A stretch of 64,000 nt of DNA, from positions 1 through 64,000 of the forward strand of contig JAHHTZ010000004.1 of assembly GCA_020024285.1 (NCBI GenBank), read 5' to 3'. The notes beneath the pieces are model-generated. The model did not search any database. It had not been told where the DNA came from and saw only the letters and a program-made list of their open reading frames with translations. This document shows, in pieces, positions 1 through 8,795 of the stretch (the stretch's first letter is position 1; each line of letters opens with the position of its first letter). Both the position numbers and the translations under genes were made by a program. Source of the DNA: Oscillospiraceae bacterium (GTDB lineage Bacteria; Bacillota; Clostridia; Oscillospirales; Ruminococcaceae).

Positions 1-50
1 GTGACCCTCTGCTTGTAAGGCAGATGCTCTCCCAGCTGAGCTAAACTCCC
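1..50 (-). tRNA. tRNA-Val (anticodon TAC), 3' part outside the window
   Basis: Read on the minus strand, the block starts with GGGAGTTTAGCTCAG, a normal acceptor stem and D-arm. An anticodon stem-loop CTGCC-TTACAAG-CAGAG follows, giving anticodon UAC (valine). The variable loop, T-arm and acceptor 3' strand lie before base 1, so the gene is truncated by the window edge. Other tRNAs may continue outside the window, which cannot be seen. Confidence 0.9.
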
Positions 51-190
51 ATCTTATGTGTATCAGGTCATCCCTGACAACGTTGTTAATTATATCGTAT
101 CTTTTCTGATTTGTCAATACTTTCCCTCAGATTTTTTCAGACGGATTTTTCGCATGATTGTGCGGGATTTGGGTTTTTGTGCAGGAGGTA

Positions 191-219
191 GTGAAAATTT
201 TTTTATTTTCTGCTATACT
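191..219 (+). promoter_or_regulatory. likely promoter of rlmD
   Basis: A -10 box TATACT (214-219) is preceded at 17 bp by GTGAAA (191-196), which matches 4 of 6 bases of the -35 consensus. It lies 36 bp before the chosen rlmD start in AT-rich sequence. Confidence 0.45.
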
Positions 220-255
220 AAAGAAAACCTTTATATTTTATCTTGGGAGAACGAT

Positions 256-1887
256 ATGCTGAAAAAAAATGATATCCTTGACGCTCAAATCACCGCCATG
301 TCCTCGGATGGCAATGGCATTGCAAAAATAGATGGCTTTGTTGTATTTGTCCCCTGCTCCGCTGTGGGGGATGTTCTTCGCCTGCGCATCGTCAAAGTGC
401 AGAAAAATTATTGCTTCGGAAAAATCGAGGAGATCCTGACTCCTGCTGCACAGCGCATTGCCCCCTCCTGCCCTGTGTATCAAAAATGCGGCGGTTGCTC
501 GTTTCGCCATATCACCTACGAGCAGGAGCTGTGCCACAAGGCGCAGTTTGTTGCCGATACCCTCTCACGCATCGGCGGACTTGATCTGCCCCTTGACCCC
601 ATCGTACCGTCCCCGCTCGAGGAAGGATACCGCAACAAGGCGCAGTACCCCATCCGCATCGAGGACGGCGAAGTCGTTGCCGGATTTTTTGCAAAGCGCA
701 GCCACCGTGTCATTCCCTGCGCCTCCTGTTCCCTCCAGCCGAAGTTTTTTACCGATATTGTGGAATATACCCAGACGTTTGCGAAAAGCTGCCGTATCCC
801 CATCTACAACGAGGAAACGGGGCGCGGGCTTTTGCGCCACCTCTATATCCGCTACGGTGAAGTGAGCGGTCAGGTGATGGTGTGCCTTGTTGTCAACGGA
901 AATTCCCTGCCCCATTCGGAAGAGTATATCAAGGGACTTTTGGAGGTATGTCCTTCTGTCGCTTCCGTTGTTCTCAACGTCAACAAACGTCAGGACAACG
1001 TGATCCTTGGGGAAAAATGCATCACTCTTTACGGAAGTGACACTATCGAGGATACCCTCTGCGGCGTTTCCTTCCATCTCTCCCCGCTGAGCTTCTATCA
1101 GGTCAACCGTCAAGCCGCACAAAAGCTCTACGAGCTTGCCGCCGATATGGCAGGGCTCAGCGGCTCGGAGCTTCTTGTTGACCTGTACTGCGGCGCCGGC
1201 ACAATCGGGCTTTCGATGGCATCGCGTGTACGGGAATTGATCGGTGTGGAGATCATCCCGGATGCCGTGGAAAACGCACGCGAGAACGCCAAAAACTGCG
1301 GCATTGAGAATGCCCGCTTCCTCTGTGCAGATGCCGGAGAAGCTGCCAAAACGCTGGCGCAGGAGGGACTGCACCCGGATGTCATCGTGGTGGACCCACC
1401 GCGCAAGGGCTGCAGCGTCGATGTATTGGAAGCGATTCAGACGATGTCACCGAAAAAGCTTGTGATGATTTCCTGCAACTGCGCTTCCCTCGCCCGCGAC
1501 TGCAAAGCACTGGATGCCATGGGTTACAAAGCCATCCGCGCCGTCCCGGTCGATCTCTTCCCACGGACGACACATGTAGAGACGGTAGTATTATTGTCCA
1601 AACTCAAAGAAGCCGAGCATCATATTGAAGTGGACCTGAATCTGGACGAAATGGATCTGACTTCTGCCGAGAGTAAAGCCACCTATGGCGAGATTCAGGA
1701 TTATGTGAAAGAGCATACCGGCTTACAGGTCAGCCACCTGTATATCGCCCAAGTCAAGCGGAAGAACGGCATTATTGAGCGTGTGAACTACAACAAGTCA
1801 AAGTCTGAAAATGCCAGACAGCCGAAATGCCCACCGGAAAAAGAAAAGGCGATCACCGAGGCACTGAAGCATTTTCAGATGATTTAA
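256..1887 (+). CDS. rlmD: 23S rRNA (uracil-1939-C5)-methyltransferase family, with an extra C-terminal tail
   Basis: SAM-dependent RNA m5U methyltransferase of the RumA/RlmD family, 543 residues. The start is ATG 256 with GGGAGA five bases upstream; the frame is open further upstream but lacks a ribosome site there. Visible: a TRAM-like N-terminus (about 1-60), iron-sulfur cysteines C72, C78, C81 plus C155 or C158, the SAM-binding DLYCGAGTIGL near residue 309, DPPRKGC at 380, and the catalytic cysteine C407 in SCNC. The family fold ends soon after TTHVETVVLL (about residue 445). About 94 further residues, rich in Glu and Lys, follow. I have seen this tail in other Clostridia next to integrated elements; from the sequence alone it is an added domain of unknown role. 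The restriction island begins just downstream. Confidence 0.92.
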   Translation: MLKKNDILDAQITAMSSDGNGIAKIDGFVVFVPCSAVGDVLRLRIVKVQKNYCFGKIEEILTPAAQRIAPSCPVYQKCGGCSFRHITYEQELCHKAQFVADTLSRIGGLDLPLDPIVPSPLEEGYRNKAQYPIRIEDGEVVAGFFAKRSHRVIPCASCSLQPKFFTDIVEYTQTFAKSCRIPIYNEETGRGLLRHLYIRYGEVSGQVMVCLVVNGNSLPHSEEYIKGLLEVCPSVASVVLNVNKRQDNVILGEKCITLYGSDTIEDTLCGVSFHLSPLSFYQVNRQAAQKLYELAADMAGLSGSELLVDLYCGAGTIGLSMASRVRELIGVEIIPDAVENARENAKNCGIENARFLCADAGEAAKTLAQEGLHPDVIVVDPPRKGCSVDVLEAIQTMSPKKLVMISCNCASLARDCKALDAMGYKAIRAVPVDLFPRTTHVETVVLLSKLKEAEHHIEVDLNLDEMDLTSAESKATYGEIQDYVKEHTGLQVSHLYIAQVKRKNGIIERVNYNKSKSENARQPKCPPEKEKAITEALKHFQMI

Positions 1888-1892
1888 TGGAA

Positions 1893-1979
1893 ACTCTCTA
1901 TTCTTTATCAGAATTAGAGAGCCTTATATGGAGCGTTTATTTGTCCTGATTTGATGGGTTAGATAAACGCTCTTTTTAT
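1893..1979 (+). terminator. tandem terminator-like hairpins after rlmD
   Basis: A first inverted repeat pairs CTCTCTATTCT with AGAATTAGAGAG (1893-1917). The second and stronger one pairs GAGCGTTTAT (1931-1940) with ATAAACGCTC (1963-1972), followed by TTTTTATA. Confidence 0.75.
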
Positions 1980-2038
1980 ATCCAAAATTCTATGTAAAAC
2001 CCTACCCTCTCATACTGCTTGCCAATTTAGAAGATTCT

Positions 2039-2072
2039 AATAACTCTCGTTCGACCGGGGGTTATTTTGCTT
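2039..2072 (+). terminator. additional hairpin with T-rich tail
   Basis: AATAACTCTC (2039-2048) pairs, with two G-U pairs, with GGGGGTTATT (2057-2066) around the loop GTTCGACC; TTGCTTT follows. It sits between rlmD and the island operon and may be the rlmD terminator carried with the 3' end of the gene. Confidence 0.5.
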
Positions 2073-2135
2073 TCCATTGAAAATCCAAGTAAATCAAAAT
2101 TAAGCAAAAAAATATAGTTTTCGCTCTATTAATAA

Positions 2136-2171
2136 TTGAACTTTTCGATGTTTATGTTACAATTTAACATA
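2136..2171 (+). promoter_or_regulatory. promoter and palindromic operator of the restriction operon
   Basis: The -35 is TTGAAC (2136-2141) and the -10 is TACAAT (2158-2163), with a 16 bp spacer. A perfect inverted repeat TATGTTA-CAATT-TAACATA (2153-2171) covers the -10 box. The next gene encodes a small XRE repressor, so autorepression through this palindrome is the simplest reading (inference). Confidence 0.65.
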
Positions 2172-2217
2172 GATTATTGTAAAGTGCTTTGTTTGTAAGA
2201 AAGGGTAGATGAATTAC

Positions 2218-2433
2218 ATGGCTGTCAGTTATAAGAAACTTTGGAAGCTGCTGATTGATAAAGACATGAAGAAAAAAGATCTGGCTAAATTGGCAAATAT
2301 CAGTACATATACAATCAATAAAATGAATCGTGGTGATAATGTAAATACGGATACATTAGCGAAGATTTGTAGATCATTGAACTGTACTTTTGATGACATT
2401 ATGGAAGTCATTCCTGAAGATATAGGTCGTTAA
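2218..2433 (+). CDS. small XRE-family (Cro/CI) repressor
   Basis: 71 residues, almost entirely one helix-turn-helix: KKKDLAKLANISTYTINKMN has the two-helix spacing of the XRE family. An in-frame ATG at 2209 lies only 3 bases after AAGGG, whereas ATG 2218 gives the usual family N-terminus MAVSYKKLW, so I prefer 2218. It is first in the operon, 11 bases before the helicase gene. By position it is probably the control protein of the restriction operon, binding the palindrome over the -10 box. Its base composition is AT-rich like the rest of the island. Confidence 0.85.
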   Translation: MAVSYKKLWKLLIDKDMKKKDLAKLANISTYTINKMNRGDNVNTDTLAKICRSLNCTFDDIMEVIPEDIGR

Positions 2434-2444
2434 GGAGATAGCTG

Positions 2445-5400
2445 ATGCAGATTTTAGATAACATCAATGATACTGTCCGTGACGATTTGAAGAAGATAGT
2501 TCATAGAGGAAGTAAGATTTCAATCGCTGCCGCTTGTTTTTCAATTTACGCATATCAGGAACTTAGAAAGCAGTTAGAGGGCATTGAAGAACTGCAATTT
2601 ATTTTCACTTCCCCAACATTTATTACAGAGAAAACTCCGAAGGCAAAGCGAGAATTTTACATTCACCGATTATCAAGAGAACGCAGCCTTTATGGAACTG
2701 AATTTGAAGTGAAGCTTCGAAATGAGTTAACTCAAAAAGCAATTTCAAAAGAATGTGCGGATTGGATTCGGCAGAAAGCAACTTTCAAATCTAATGTAAC
2801 TCAAGAGCAGATGATGGGCTTTATGACCGTTGACCAGAGTACCTATATGCCTATCAACGGATTTACCACTGTTGACCTTGGCTGTGAACGTGGCAACAAT
2901 GCATATTACCCTGTTCAAAAAACAGAGAGCTTTGAGAACGCAAACTACTTCATTAAGCTCTTTGATGAGCTTTGGGATGACCCCAAAAAGCTGCAAGATG
3001 TTACAAACATTGTTATAGAAAGCATTGGTGCTGCATATAAGGAAAACTCACCGGATTTCATTTACTTTTTTACACTGTATAACATTTTTAATGAATTTCT
3101 GGATGACATTTCCGAAGATGAACTTCCAAATGAAGCTACTGGCTTCAAGCAGAGTAAAATCTGGAATATGCTTTATAATTTCCAGAAAGACGCTGCACTT
3201 GCCATCATCAGCAAGCTGGAAAGGTATAATGGTTGTATCTTGGCTGATAGCGTAGGTCTTGGTAAGACTTTTACCGCTCTTGCGGTTGTGAAATATTATG
3301 AAAACAGAAACAAATCCGTTCTGGTCCTCTGTCCGAAAAAGCTTTCCGAGAACTGGAATACATATAAGGGAAACTACATTAACAACCCGATTGCAGAGGA
3401 CAGGCTCCGTTATGATGTTTTGTATCATACTGATCTTTCTCGTGACCACGGATCGTCAAATGGAATCGATCTGGATCGTTTGAACTGGGGAAATTATGAC
3501 CTTGTTGTTATTGACGAGAGTCACAATTTCCGTAATGGTGGAGAGGTTTCCGGTGAAGGTGACAAAGAAAATCGTTATCTTCATCTACTGAATAAAGTTG
3601 TGCGGGCTGGCGTTAAAACGAAAGTCCTCATGCTCTCTGCAACTCCGGTCAACAATAAATTTATTGACTTAAAGAACCAGCTTGCTCTTGCTTATGAGGG
3701 AGATACAGCTCAAATCAACGATAAATTGGATACGACAAAGAGCATTGATGAGATTTTTCGTCAGGCACAAAAAGCGTTCAATGCATGGAGCAAACTGCCT
3801 ATAGAAGAACGTACCACTGATGCATTGCTCAAAACGCTGGACTTTGATTTCTTTGAAATGTTGGACAGTGTGACTATAGCTCGTTCCAGACGACACATTG
3901 AGAAATATTACAGCACATCAGATATTGGCAAGTTTCCTGAAAGACTGCCTCCTATTTCTTTGAGACCGTGCTTGACAGATCTCAGTGGCACTATCAACTA
4001 CAACGAAATATATGGAGTGTTGATGTCTCTAAACCTTACAATTTACACCCCATCCAATTATATCATGCCATCTAAGATGGCAAAATATATTGATCTGACC
4101 CACAATAAAGGAACCAGTTTAACTCAACAAGGTCGTGAAGAAGGTATCCGTCGCTTGATGAGCATCAACCTTTTGAAGCGGCTGGAAAGTTCAGTACATT
4201 CTTTCCGTCTTACATTAGAAAGAATTACAAATCTGATCAACTCTACGATTAAAACAATTAAAAAATACCAGAACAACAACTTTGTTTTGAATCTTACCGA
4301 TCTATCCAATGTGAACGATTTTGATTTAGACGACCAAAATACAGACCTTTTCTCTGTTGGTAAGAAAGTCAAAATTGATCTTGCAGATATGGATTATCTT
4401 TCTTGGCTTAATGAACTGGAAAAGGATGCAGAAAATCTTGAGCTTTTGACTTTGATGATTTCTGATGTGACACCAGAGCACGACACCAAACTTCAAACTC
4501 TCTTTGATTTGATTCGTAAAAAAATGGCGAACCCCATCAATGAAGGCAACCGCAAGATTATTATCTTTACAGCCTTTTCTGATACTGCTGATTACTTATA
4601 TAACCATGTAAGTAAGTTTGCTAAGAAAGAGTTTGGTCTGGAAGTCGCTGAGATTACTGGATCTGTTGATGGAAAGACAACAATCCCCCGTTTACGCTCC
4701 GACTTGAATACTGTCTTAACGTGTTTTTCTCCCAAGTCAAAAGGCAAGGATATTTTGATGCCGGGTAGTAAGGATGAGTTGGATATTCTGATTGCCACTG
4801 ACTGTATCTCTGAAGGTCAGAACTTGCAGGACTGTGACTATCTGGTGAACTACGATATTCACTGGAATCCTGTCCGTATTATTCAGAGATTTGGACGAAT
4901 AGACCGCATCGGTAGTACTAACGACTATATACAGTTAGTGAATTTTTGGCCTGATATGGATTTGGACGAATATATCAACTTGAAAAGCCGTGTTGAAACT
5001 CGTATGCGCATTTCGGTTATGACTTCTACTGGTGACGACAACCTTATCAATCCTGAGGAAAAAGGAGATTTGGAATACCGTAAAGCACAGCTGAAACGCT
5101 TGCAGGAGGAAGTTGTGGATATTGAAGAAATGTCTACTGGTATCTCTATTATGGACTTAGGACTGAATGAATTTCGTCTTGATTTGTTGGAGTATATGAA
5201 ACACAACTACGATGTTGAAACAGCTCCAAACGGTATGCATGCTGTGGTTCCAAAATGTGAAGATACTCCAGCTGGTGTTATCTTCGTTATGAAGAATATC
5301 AACAATAACGTAAACATTGATAATAGAAATCGTATTCATCCATTCTATATGGTTTATATCAGTGAAGATGGTGAAATCATCTGCGACTACTTGAATCCAA

Positions 5401-5669
5401 AGAAAATGCTGGACACAATCCGCCTTCTGTGCCGAGGTAAGGACAAGCCAATCATTTCCCTTTGTAAGAAGTTCAATGACGAGACCAGGGATGGACGAGA
5501 CATGGCAGACATATCAGAGCTGCTAAGTGAAGCAATCAATTCTATCATTGATGTCAAAGAAGAAAACGACATTGACAGCTTGTTCAAGAGTGGCGGAACT
5601 TCTGCATTGTTGTCTGCTGTATCGGGTTTGAATGATTTTGAACTAATTTGCTTTTTGGTAGTGAGGTAA
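2445..5669 (+). CDS. SNF2/DEAD-type helicase with PLD-like N-terminal domain
   Basis: 1074 residues; start supported by AAGGAG 7 bases upstream. The N-terminal part (about 1-230) resembles the phospholipase-D-like domain found on this helicase family, though I see no clear HxK nuclease motif. The helicase core follows: Walker A DSVGLGKT (about 267), Walker B VIDESH (about 355), motif III LSATPVNN, and the C-terminal lobe with ATDCISEGQNLQ and motif VI IIQRFGRIDRIG (about 815). It is therefore an ATP-driven DNA translocase. The genes directly downstream encode a DUF4391 protein and a type III methylase/restriction pair, so it is probably an accessory motor of that restriction system rather than a repair helicase. 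The precise role is unknown. Confidence 0.88.
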   Translation: MQILDNINDTVRDDLKKIVHRGSKISIAAACFSIYAYQELRKQLEGIEELQFIFTSPTFITEKTPKAKREFYIHRLSRERSLYGTEFEVKLRNELTQKAISKECADWIRQKATFKSNVTQEQMMGFMTVDQSTYMPINGFTTVDLGCERGNNAYYPVQKTESFENANYFIKLFDELWDDPKKLQDVTNIVIESIGAAYKENSPDFIYFFTLYNIFNEFLDDISEDELPNEATGFKQSKIWNMLYNFQKDAALAIISKLERYNGCILADSVGLGKTFTALAVVKYYENRNKSVLVLCPKKLSENWNTYKGNYINNPIAEDRLRYDVLYHTDLSRDHGSSNGIDLDRLNWGNYDLVVIDESHNFRNGGEVSGEGDKENRYLHLLNKVVRAGVKTKVLMLSATPVNNKFIDLKNQLALAYEGDTAQINDKLDTTKSIDEIFRQAQKAFNAWSKLPIEERTTDALLKTLDFDFFEMLDSVTIARSRRHIEKYYSTSDIGKFPERLPPISLRPCLTDLSGTINYNEIYGVLMSLNLTIYTPSNYIMPSKMAKYIDLTHNKGTSLTQQGREEGIRRLMSINLLKRLESSVHSFRLTLERITNLINSTIKTIKKYQNNNFVLNLTDLSNVNDFDLDDQNTDLFSVGKKVKIDLADMDYLSWLNELEKDAENLELLTLMISDVTPEHDTKLQTLFDLIRKKMANPINEGNRKIIIFTAFSDTADYLYNHVSKFAKKEFGLEVAEITGSVDGKTTIPRLRSDLNTVLTCFSPKSKGKDILMPGSKDELDILIATDCISEGQNLQDCDYLVNYDIHWNPVRIIQRFGRIDRIGSTNDYIQLVNFWPDMDLDEYINLKSRVETRMRISVMTSTGDDNLINPEEKGDLEYRKAQLKRLQEEVVDIEEMSTGISIMDLGLNEFRLDLLEYMKHNYDVETAPNGMHAVVPKCEDTPAGVIFVMKNINNNVNIDNRNRIHPFYMVYISEDGEIICDYLNPKKMLDTIRLLCRGKDKPIISLCKKFNDETRDGRDMADISELLSEAINSIIDVKEENDIDSLFKSGGTSALLSAVSGLNDFELICFLVVR

Positions 5670-5681
5670 GGATGTATCAAT

Positions 5682-6335
5682 ATGCTTGGTTTGCCAAAGT
5701 CCACAGAATTCAACAAACGGATTCCAAAGCAAAAATTTTATGAGCAAATCGACATCACCCCTACCCTAAAGAGAGCATTCGTCGAGCAGATTCGCACAAT
5801 CTATTGGCGAAATAAGCTGGCAGTCTCAACTCTGAATATTGCTTCTGGCGAGCGAGTAACAGAAATCGAAGTTTTTGAGATTCGTTTATCTGAGCCTGCT
5901 TTGAATGAAGCTGTGCTGAGGCAGATTGATAAGGAAATTCCGTATCACCTCCTGTTTCTTCTGGAGTATGAAGAAAAGTATCAGGCTTGGATTGGCTACA
6001 AAGAAGCTGCTGAGTCCGGCAAGAACGCTTTCAAGGTCAGCCGTTATTACCACACAGAATGGATGGAAGAAGAAAATCTTTTTCTAAAAATGGATGGACT
6101 GAACATGGACACAATCTATGATAATTTTGTGCGTCAGATTGCTGGTAATGCGTTACAGTCCAACAAAGCAGAAAGTCTGAAAGAGTCTGTGGAACGTGAG
6201 AGTCGAAGATTAACTCTGCAAAAGCAAATCCAAACGTTGGAAGCAAAAATGCGGAAGGAAAAACAGCTCAACCGCCAAATACAGCTGAACACAGAACTAA
6301 AAAAATTTAGGAAAGACCTGGAGGCGATAAAATAA
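5682..6335 (+). CDS. DUF4391 domain protein
   Basis: 217 residues. The opening LGLPKSTEFNKRIPKQKFYE, the central YRNKLAVSTLNI-like segment (here IYWRNKLAVSTLNI) and EIPYHLLFLLEY fit the DUF4391 family, which is usually encoded between a helicase and a type III methylase. The last 50 residues form a charged coiled coil (QTLEAKMRKEKQLNRQ). No enzymatic motif is visible. Its stop overlaps the next start as TAATG, which implies translational coupling. I infer a structural or specificity accessory in the restriction complex; a function has not been shown as far as I know. Confidence 0.82.
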   Translation: MLGLPKSTEFNKRIPKQKFYEQIDITPTLKRAFVEQIRTIYWRNKLAVSTLNIASGERVTEIEVFEIRLSEPALNEAVLRQIDKEIPYHLLFLLEYEEKYQAWIGYKEAAESGKNAFKVSRYYHTEWMEEENLFLKMDGLNMDTIYDNFVRQIAGNALQSNKAESLKESVERESRRLTLQKQIQTLEAKMRKEKQLNRQIQLNTELKKFRKDLEAIK

Positions 6336-6847
6336 TGGATATTATAAATATAATAGCACTTATCTTAGTGCCAATAGTTGCAGTTGTTGTTGGACATTGG
6401 TTACAGGATCGAGCACAAAAACGAAACGACAAAATGATGATTTTCAAGGTACTGATGACAAGTCGAATTTATGGATGGACAAATGAAAGCGTTCAAGCTA
6501 TGAATTTAATCGATATTGTTTTTTCAGACGACCAAGAAGTCCGTAAGCAGTGGAAAGTTTGTTTTGATAAAATGTTCGTAGAAAATCCAACAGATACTGA
6601 ATTAGCCAAAATGAAGTTGGAAAGAGAAAAGCTCTTAGAAACAATGGCGAAGTCATTAGGCTATAAGAATGTTATTACATGGGAATCTATACAAAACCCT
6701 TACATTCCAAAAGGTATGATAGATTTAATGGAACAACAGCAAGCATATCAAAATAATCAATCGTTTATCATGGAGCAAATGAAAAGTATAATGCCAGAAA
6801 TCAGAAAGGAAAATCCTAATGGAAAAGATGAAAATGGAAACGCCTGA
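6335..6847 (+). CDS. membrane-anchored accessory protein, DUF6680-like
   Basis: 170 residues. One hydrophobic segment at residues 4-22 (IINIIALILVPIVAVVVGHW) is followed by a basic RAQKR stop-transfer and a cytoplasmic helical domain. The stretch FKVLMTSRIYG...VQAMNLIDIVF matches my recollection of DUF6680 proteins, often found in defence islands. The gene starts at the TAATG overlap with DUF4391 and ends 29 bases inside the methylase gene, so it is embedded in the operon. A membrane-tethered part is unusual for a type III restriction system. Family name moderately sure; function unknown. Confidence 0.7.
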   Translation: MDIINIIALILVPIVAVVVGHWLQDRAQKRNDKMMIFKVLMTSRIYGWTNESVQAMNLIDIVFSDDQEVRKQWKVCFDKMFVENPTDTELAKMKLEREKLLETMAKSLGYKNVITWESIQNPYIPKGMIDLMEQQQAYQNNQSFIMEQMKSIMPEIRKENPNGKDENGNA

Positions 6848-8780
6848 TATGACGATGCAAAATATTGAAAAAATCGGCGCACTGTTCCCCAACTGCATCA
6901 CAGAAGCACTGGACGAGGAACACAGCACACCTGAAAAGAAGGTATATAAAAAAGCCATCAATTTTGAAATGCTCAAGCAGATGCTTTCTTCTGATGTGTT
7001 GGAGGGCGACGAAGCTTATGAATTCACTTGGGTGGGAAAGAAAGCAGCTATTGTGGAAGCGAACAAGCCGATCCGTAAGACCCTGCGCCCTTGCCCTGAA
7101 GAAAGCAAGGACTGGGACAATACCGAAAACCTCTACATAGAGGGCGATAATTTGGAAGTTCTCAAGTTGTTGCAAGAGAGCTATCTGGGCAAGGTGAAGA
7201 TGATTTATATTGACCCACCCTACAATACAGGTAATGACTTTATCTATCGAGACAACTTTGCTCAGAGTTCCGATGAATACAATGAGGACAGCGGCGTTTA
7301 TGACGAAGACGAGAACCGCCTGTTCAAAAACACCGATACCAACGGACGTTTTCATTCTGATTGGTGTAGTATGATTTATTCAAGGCTTCTTCTTGCAAGA
7401 AGTATGTTATGTGACAATGGGTTTATTTTTATTTCTATTGATGACAACGAAATGGATAGTTTAAAAAAAATGTGTGACGAAGTTTTTGGTGCAGACAATC
7501 ATTGTGGAACTTTTGTTATAAACTCAACACCTAACGCTAGAGATTATGGGCATATTGGAAAAATGCATGAATTTTGTTTGTTTTATGCCAAAAACATCAT
7601 AAAAGCAGAGTCAAAAATGCTTCCTAATGAAAATAAAACTTTTAAATATAATGATAAAAATGGTGGATATAATATTCATCCACTGTACAATAGCAATGAA
7701 GCATTTAACCAACAAAATAGGCCTAATTTGTATTATCCTTTTTACATCTACTTGGATCAGCCAATTGATAAAGGTTTTTTTGAGATTGGGTTAGAAGAAA
7801 AAGAAGGTAGCATAGAGATATATCCCCCAAAATCAATAAAAAATGGTGTACAATTTGTTTGGCGGTGGGGAAAAGAAAAGGCGCTTCAAAATATAAATAA
7901 AGAAATTATTGGATACGAAATAAAACCTGGCGAATATCGAATTGTTCAAAAAATGAGACATGAGGAGAAGATTATTCGAAGCCTTTTAGCTGATACAAAA
8001 TATTCAAGCCGTCGAGGCACCGCAGAGGTTGAAAATATTTTAAATGGAAAAATATTCTCATTCCCAAAACCATTGTCGCTTATTGAAGATTTTTGTAAAG
8101 TTACTTTATCTGAAACTGACATTGCTTTAGATTTCTTCTCCGGTTCCGCAACCACAGCCCATGCAGTTATGCAGTTAAATGCAGAAGACGGCGGACACCG
8201 CAAATTTATCATGGTACAGCTTCCTGAACCTTGTGATAAACAAAGCGAAGCCTATAAAGCCGGCTACAAGAATATCTGTGAGATCGGCAAAGAGCGTATC
8301 CGCCGTGCCGGTGAGAAGATCAAAGAAGAAAGTTCGTTGACGACCACTAATTTGGATGTTGGGTTCCGTGTTTTCAAGCTGGATGACAGCAATATGAAAG
8401 ATGTTTACTATGCAGCAGATGATTACGATTGGAAAATGCTTGCGGATATGATTTCCAATATCAAAGAAGACCGCACCGACCTTGATTTGTTCTTTGGCTG
8501 TCTGCTGGAATGGGGTCTCCCCCTTTCTATGCCCTATCACAGCGAAAAGATTGAAAACTGCACTGTTCATACCTACAATGATGGAGATCTGATCGCCTGC
8601 TTTGATAATCATATTCCGGAAAGTGTTGTCAAAGAAATTGCAAAACGCAAACCACTCCGTGCCGTATTCCGAGATTCCGGATTTGCTGACAGCCCCGCTA
8701 AGATCAATGTATTTGAAATCTTCAAGCTGTATATGCCGGAGGATGCGGATGATATTACCAAGCGTGTAAAAGTTATTTAA
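6819..8780 (+). CDS. type III restriction system DNA adenine methyltransferase (Mod)
   Basis: 653 residues, N6-adenine methylase of the beta class: catalytic DPPYNTG (D132) precedes the SAM motif DFFSGSATT (D438). Start ATG 6819 is supported by AAAGGA 8 bases upstream; it overlaps the preceding gene by 29 bases. Mod proteins modify one strand of a short asymmetric site and provide specificity for the Res partner, encoded next. Between the two motifs (roughly 7340-8110) the DNA becomes markedly more AT-rich than the flanks, as expected for an exchanged target-recognition domain. The C-terminal third (YAADDYDWKMLADMIS onward) is typical of Mod subunits. Confidence 0.93.
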   Translation: MEKMKMETPDMTMQNIEKIGALFPNCITEALDEEHSTPEKKVYKKAINFEMLKQMLSSDVLEGDEAYEFTWVGKKAAIVEANKPIRKTLRPCPEESKDWDNTENLYIEGDNLEVLKLLQESYLGKVKMIYIDPPYNTGNDFIYRDNFAQSSDEYNEDSGVYDEDENRLFKNTDTNGRFHSDWCSMIYSRLLLARSMLCDNGFIFISIDDNEMDSLKKMCDEVFGADNHCGTFVINSTPNARDYGHIGKMHEFCLFYAKNIIKAESKMLPNENKTFKYNDKNGGYNIHPLYNSNEAFNQQNRPNLYYPFYIYLDQPIDKGFFEIGLEEKEGSIEIYPPKSIKNGVQFVWRWGKEKALQNINKEIIGYEIKPGEYRIVQKMRHEEKIIRSLLADTKYSSRRGTAEVENILNGKIFSFPKPLSLIEDFCKVTLSETDIALDFFSGSATTAHAVMQLNAEDGGHRKFIMVQLPEPCDKQSEAYKAGYKNICEIGKERIRRAGEKIKEESSLTTTNLDVGFRVFKLDDSNMKDVYYAADDYDWKMLADMISNIKEDRTDLDLFFGCLLEWGLPLSMPYHSEKIENCTVHTYNDGDLIACFDNHIPESVVKEIAKRKPLRAVFRDSGFADSPAKINVFEIFKLYMPEDADDITKRVKVI

Positions 8781-8795
8781 GAAAGGAGCTTTTTG

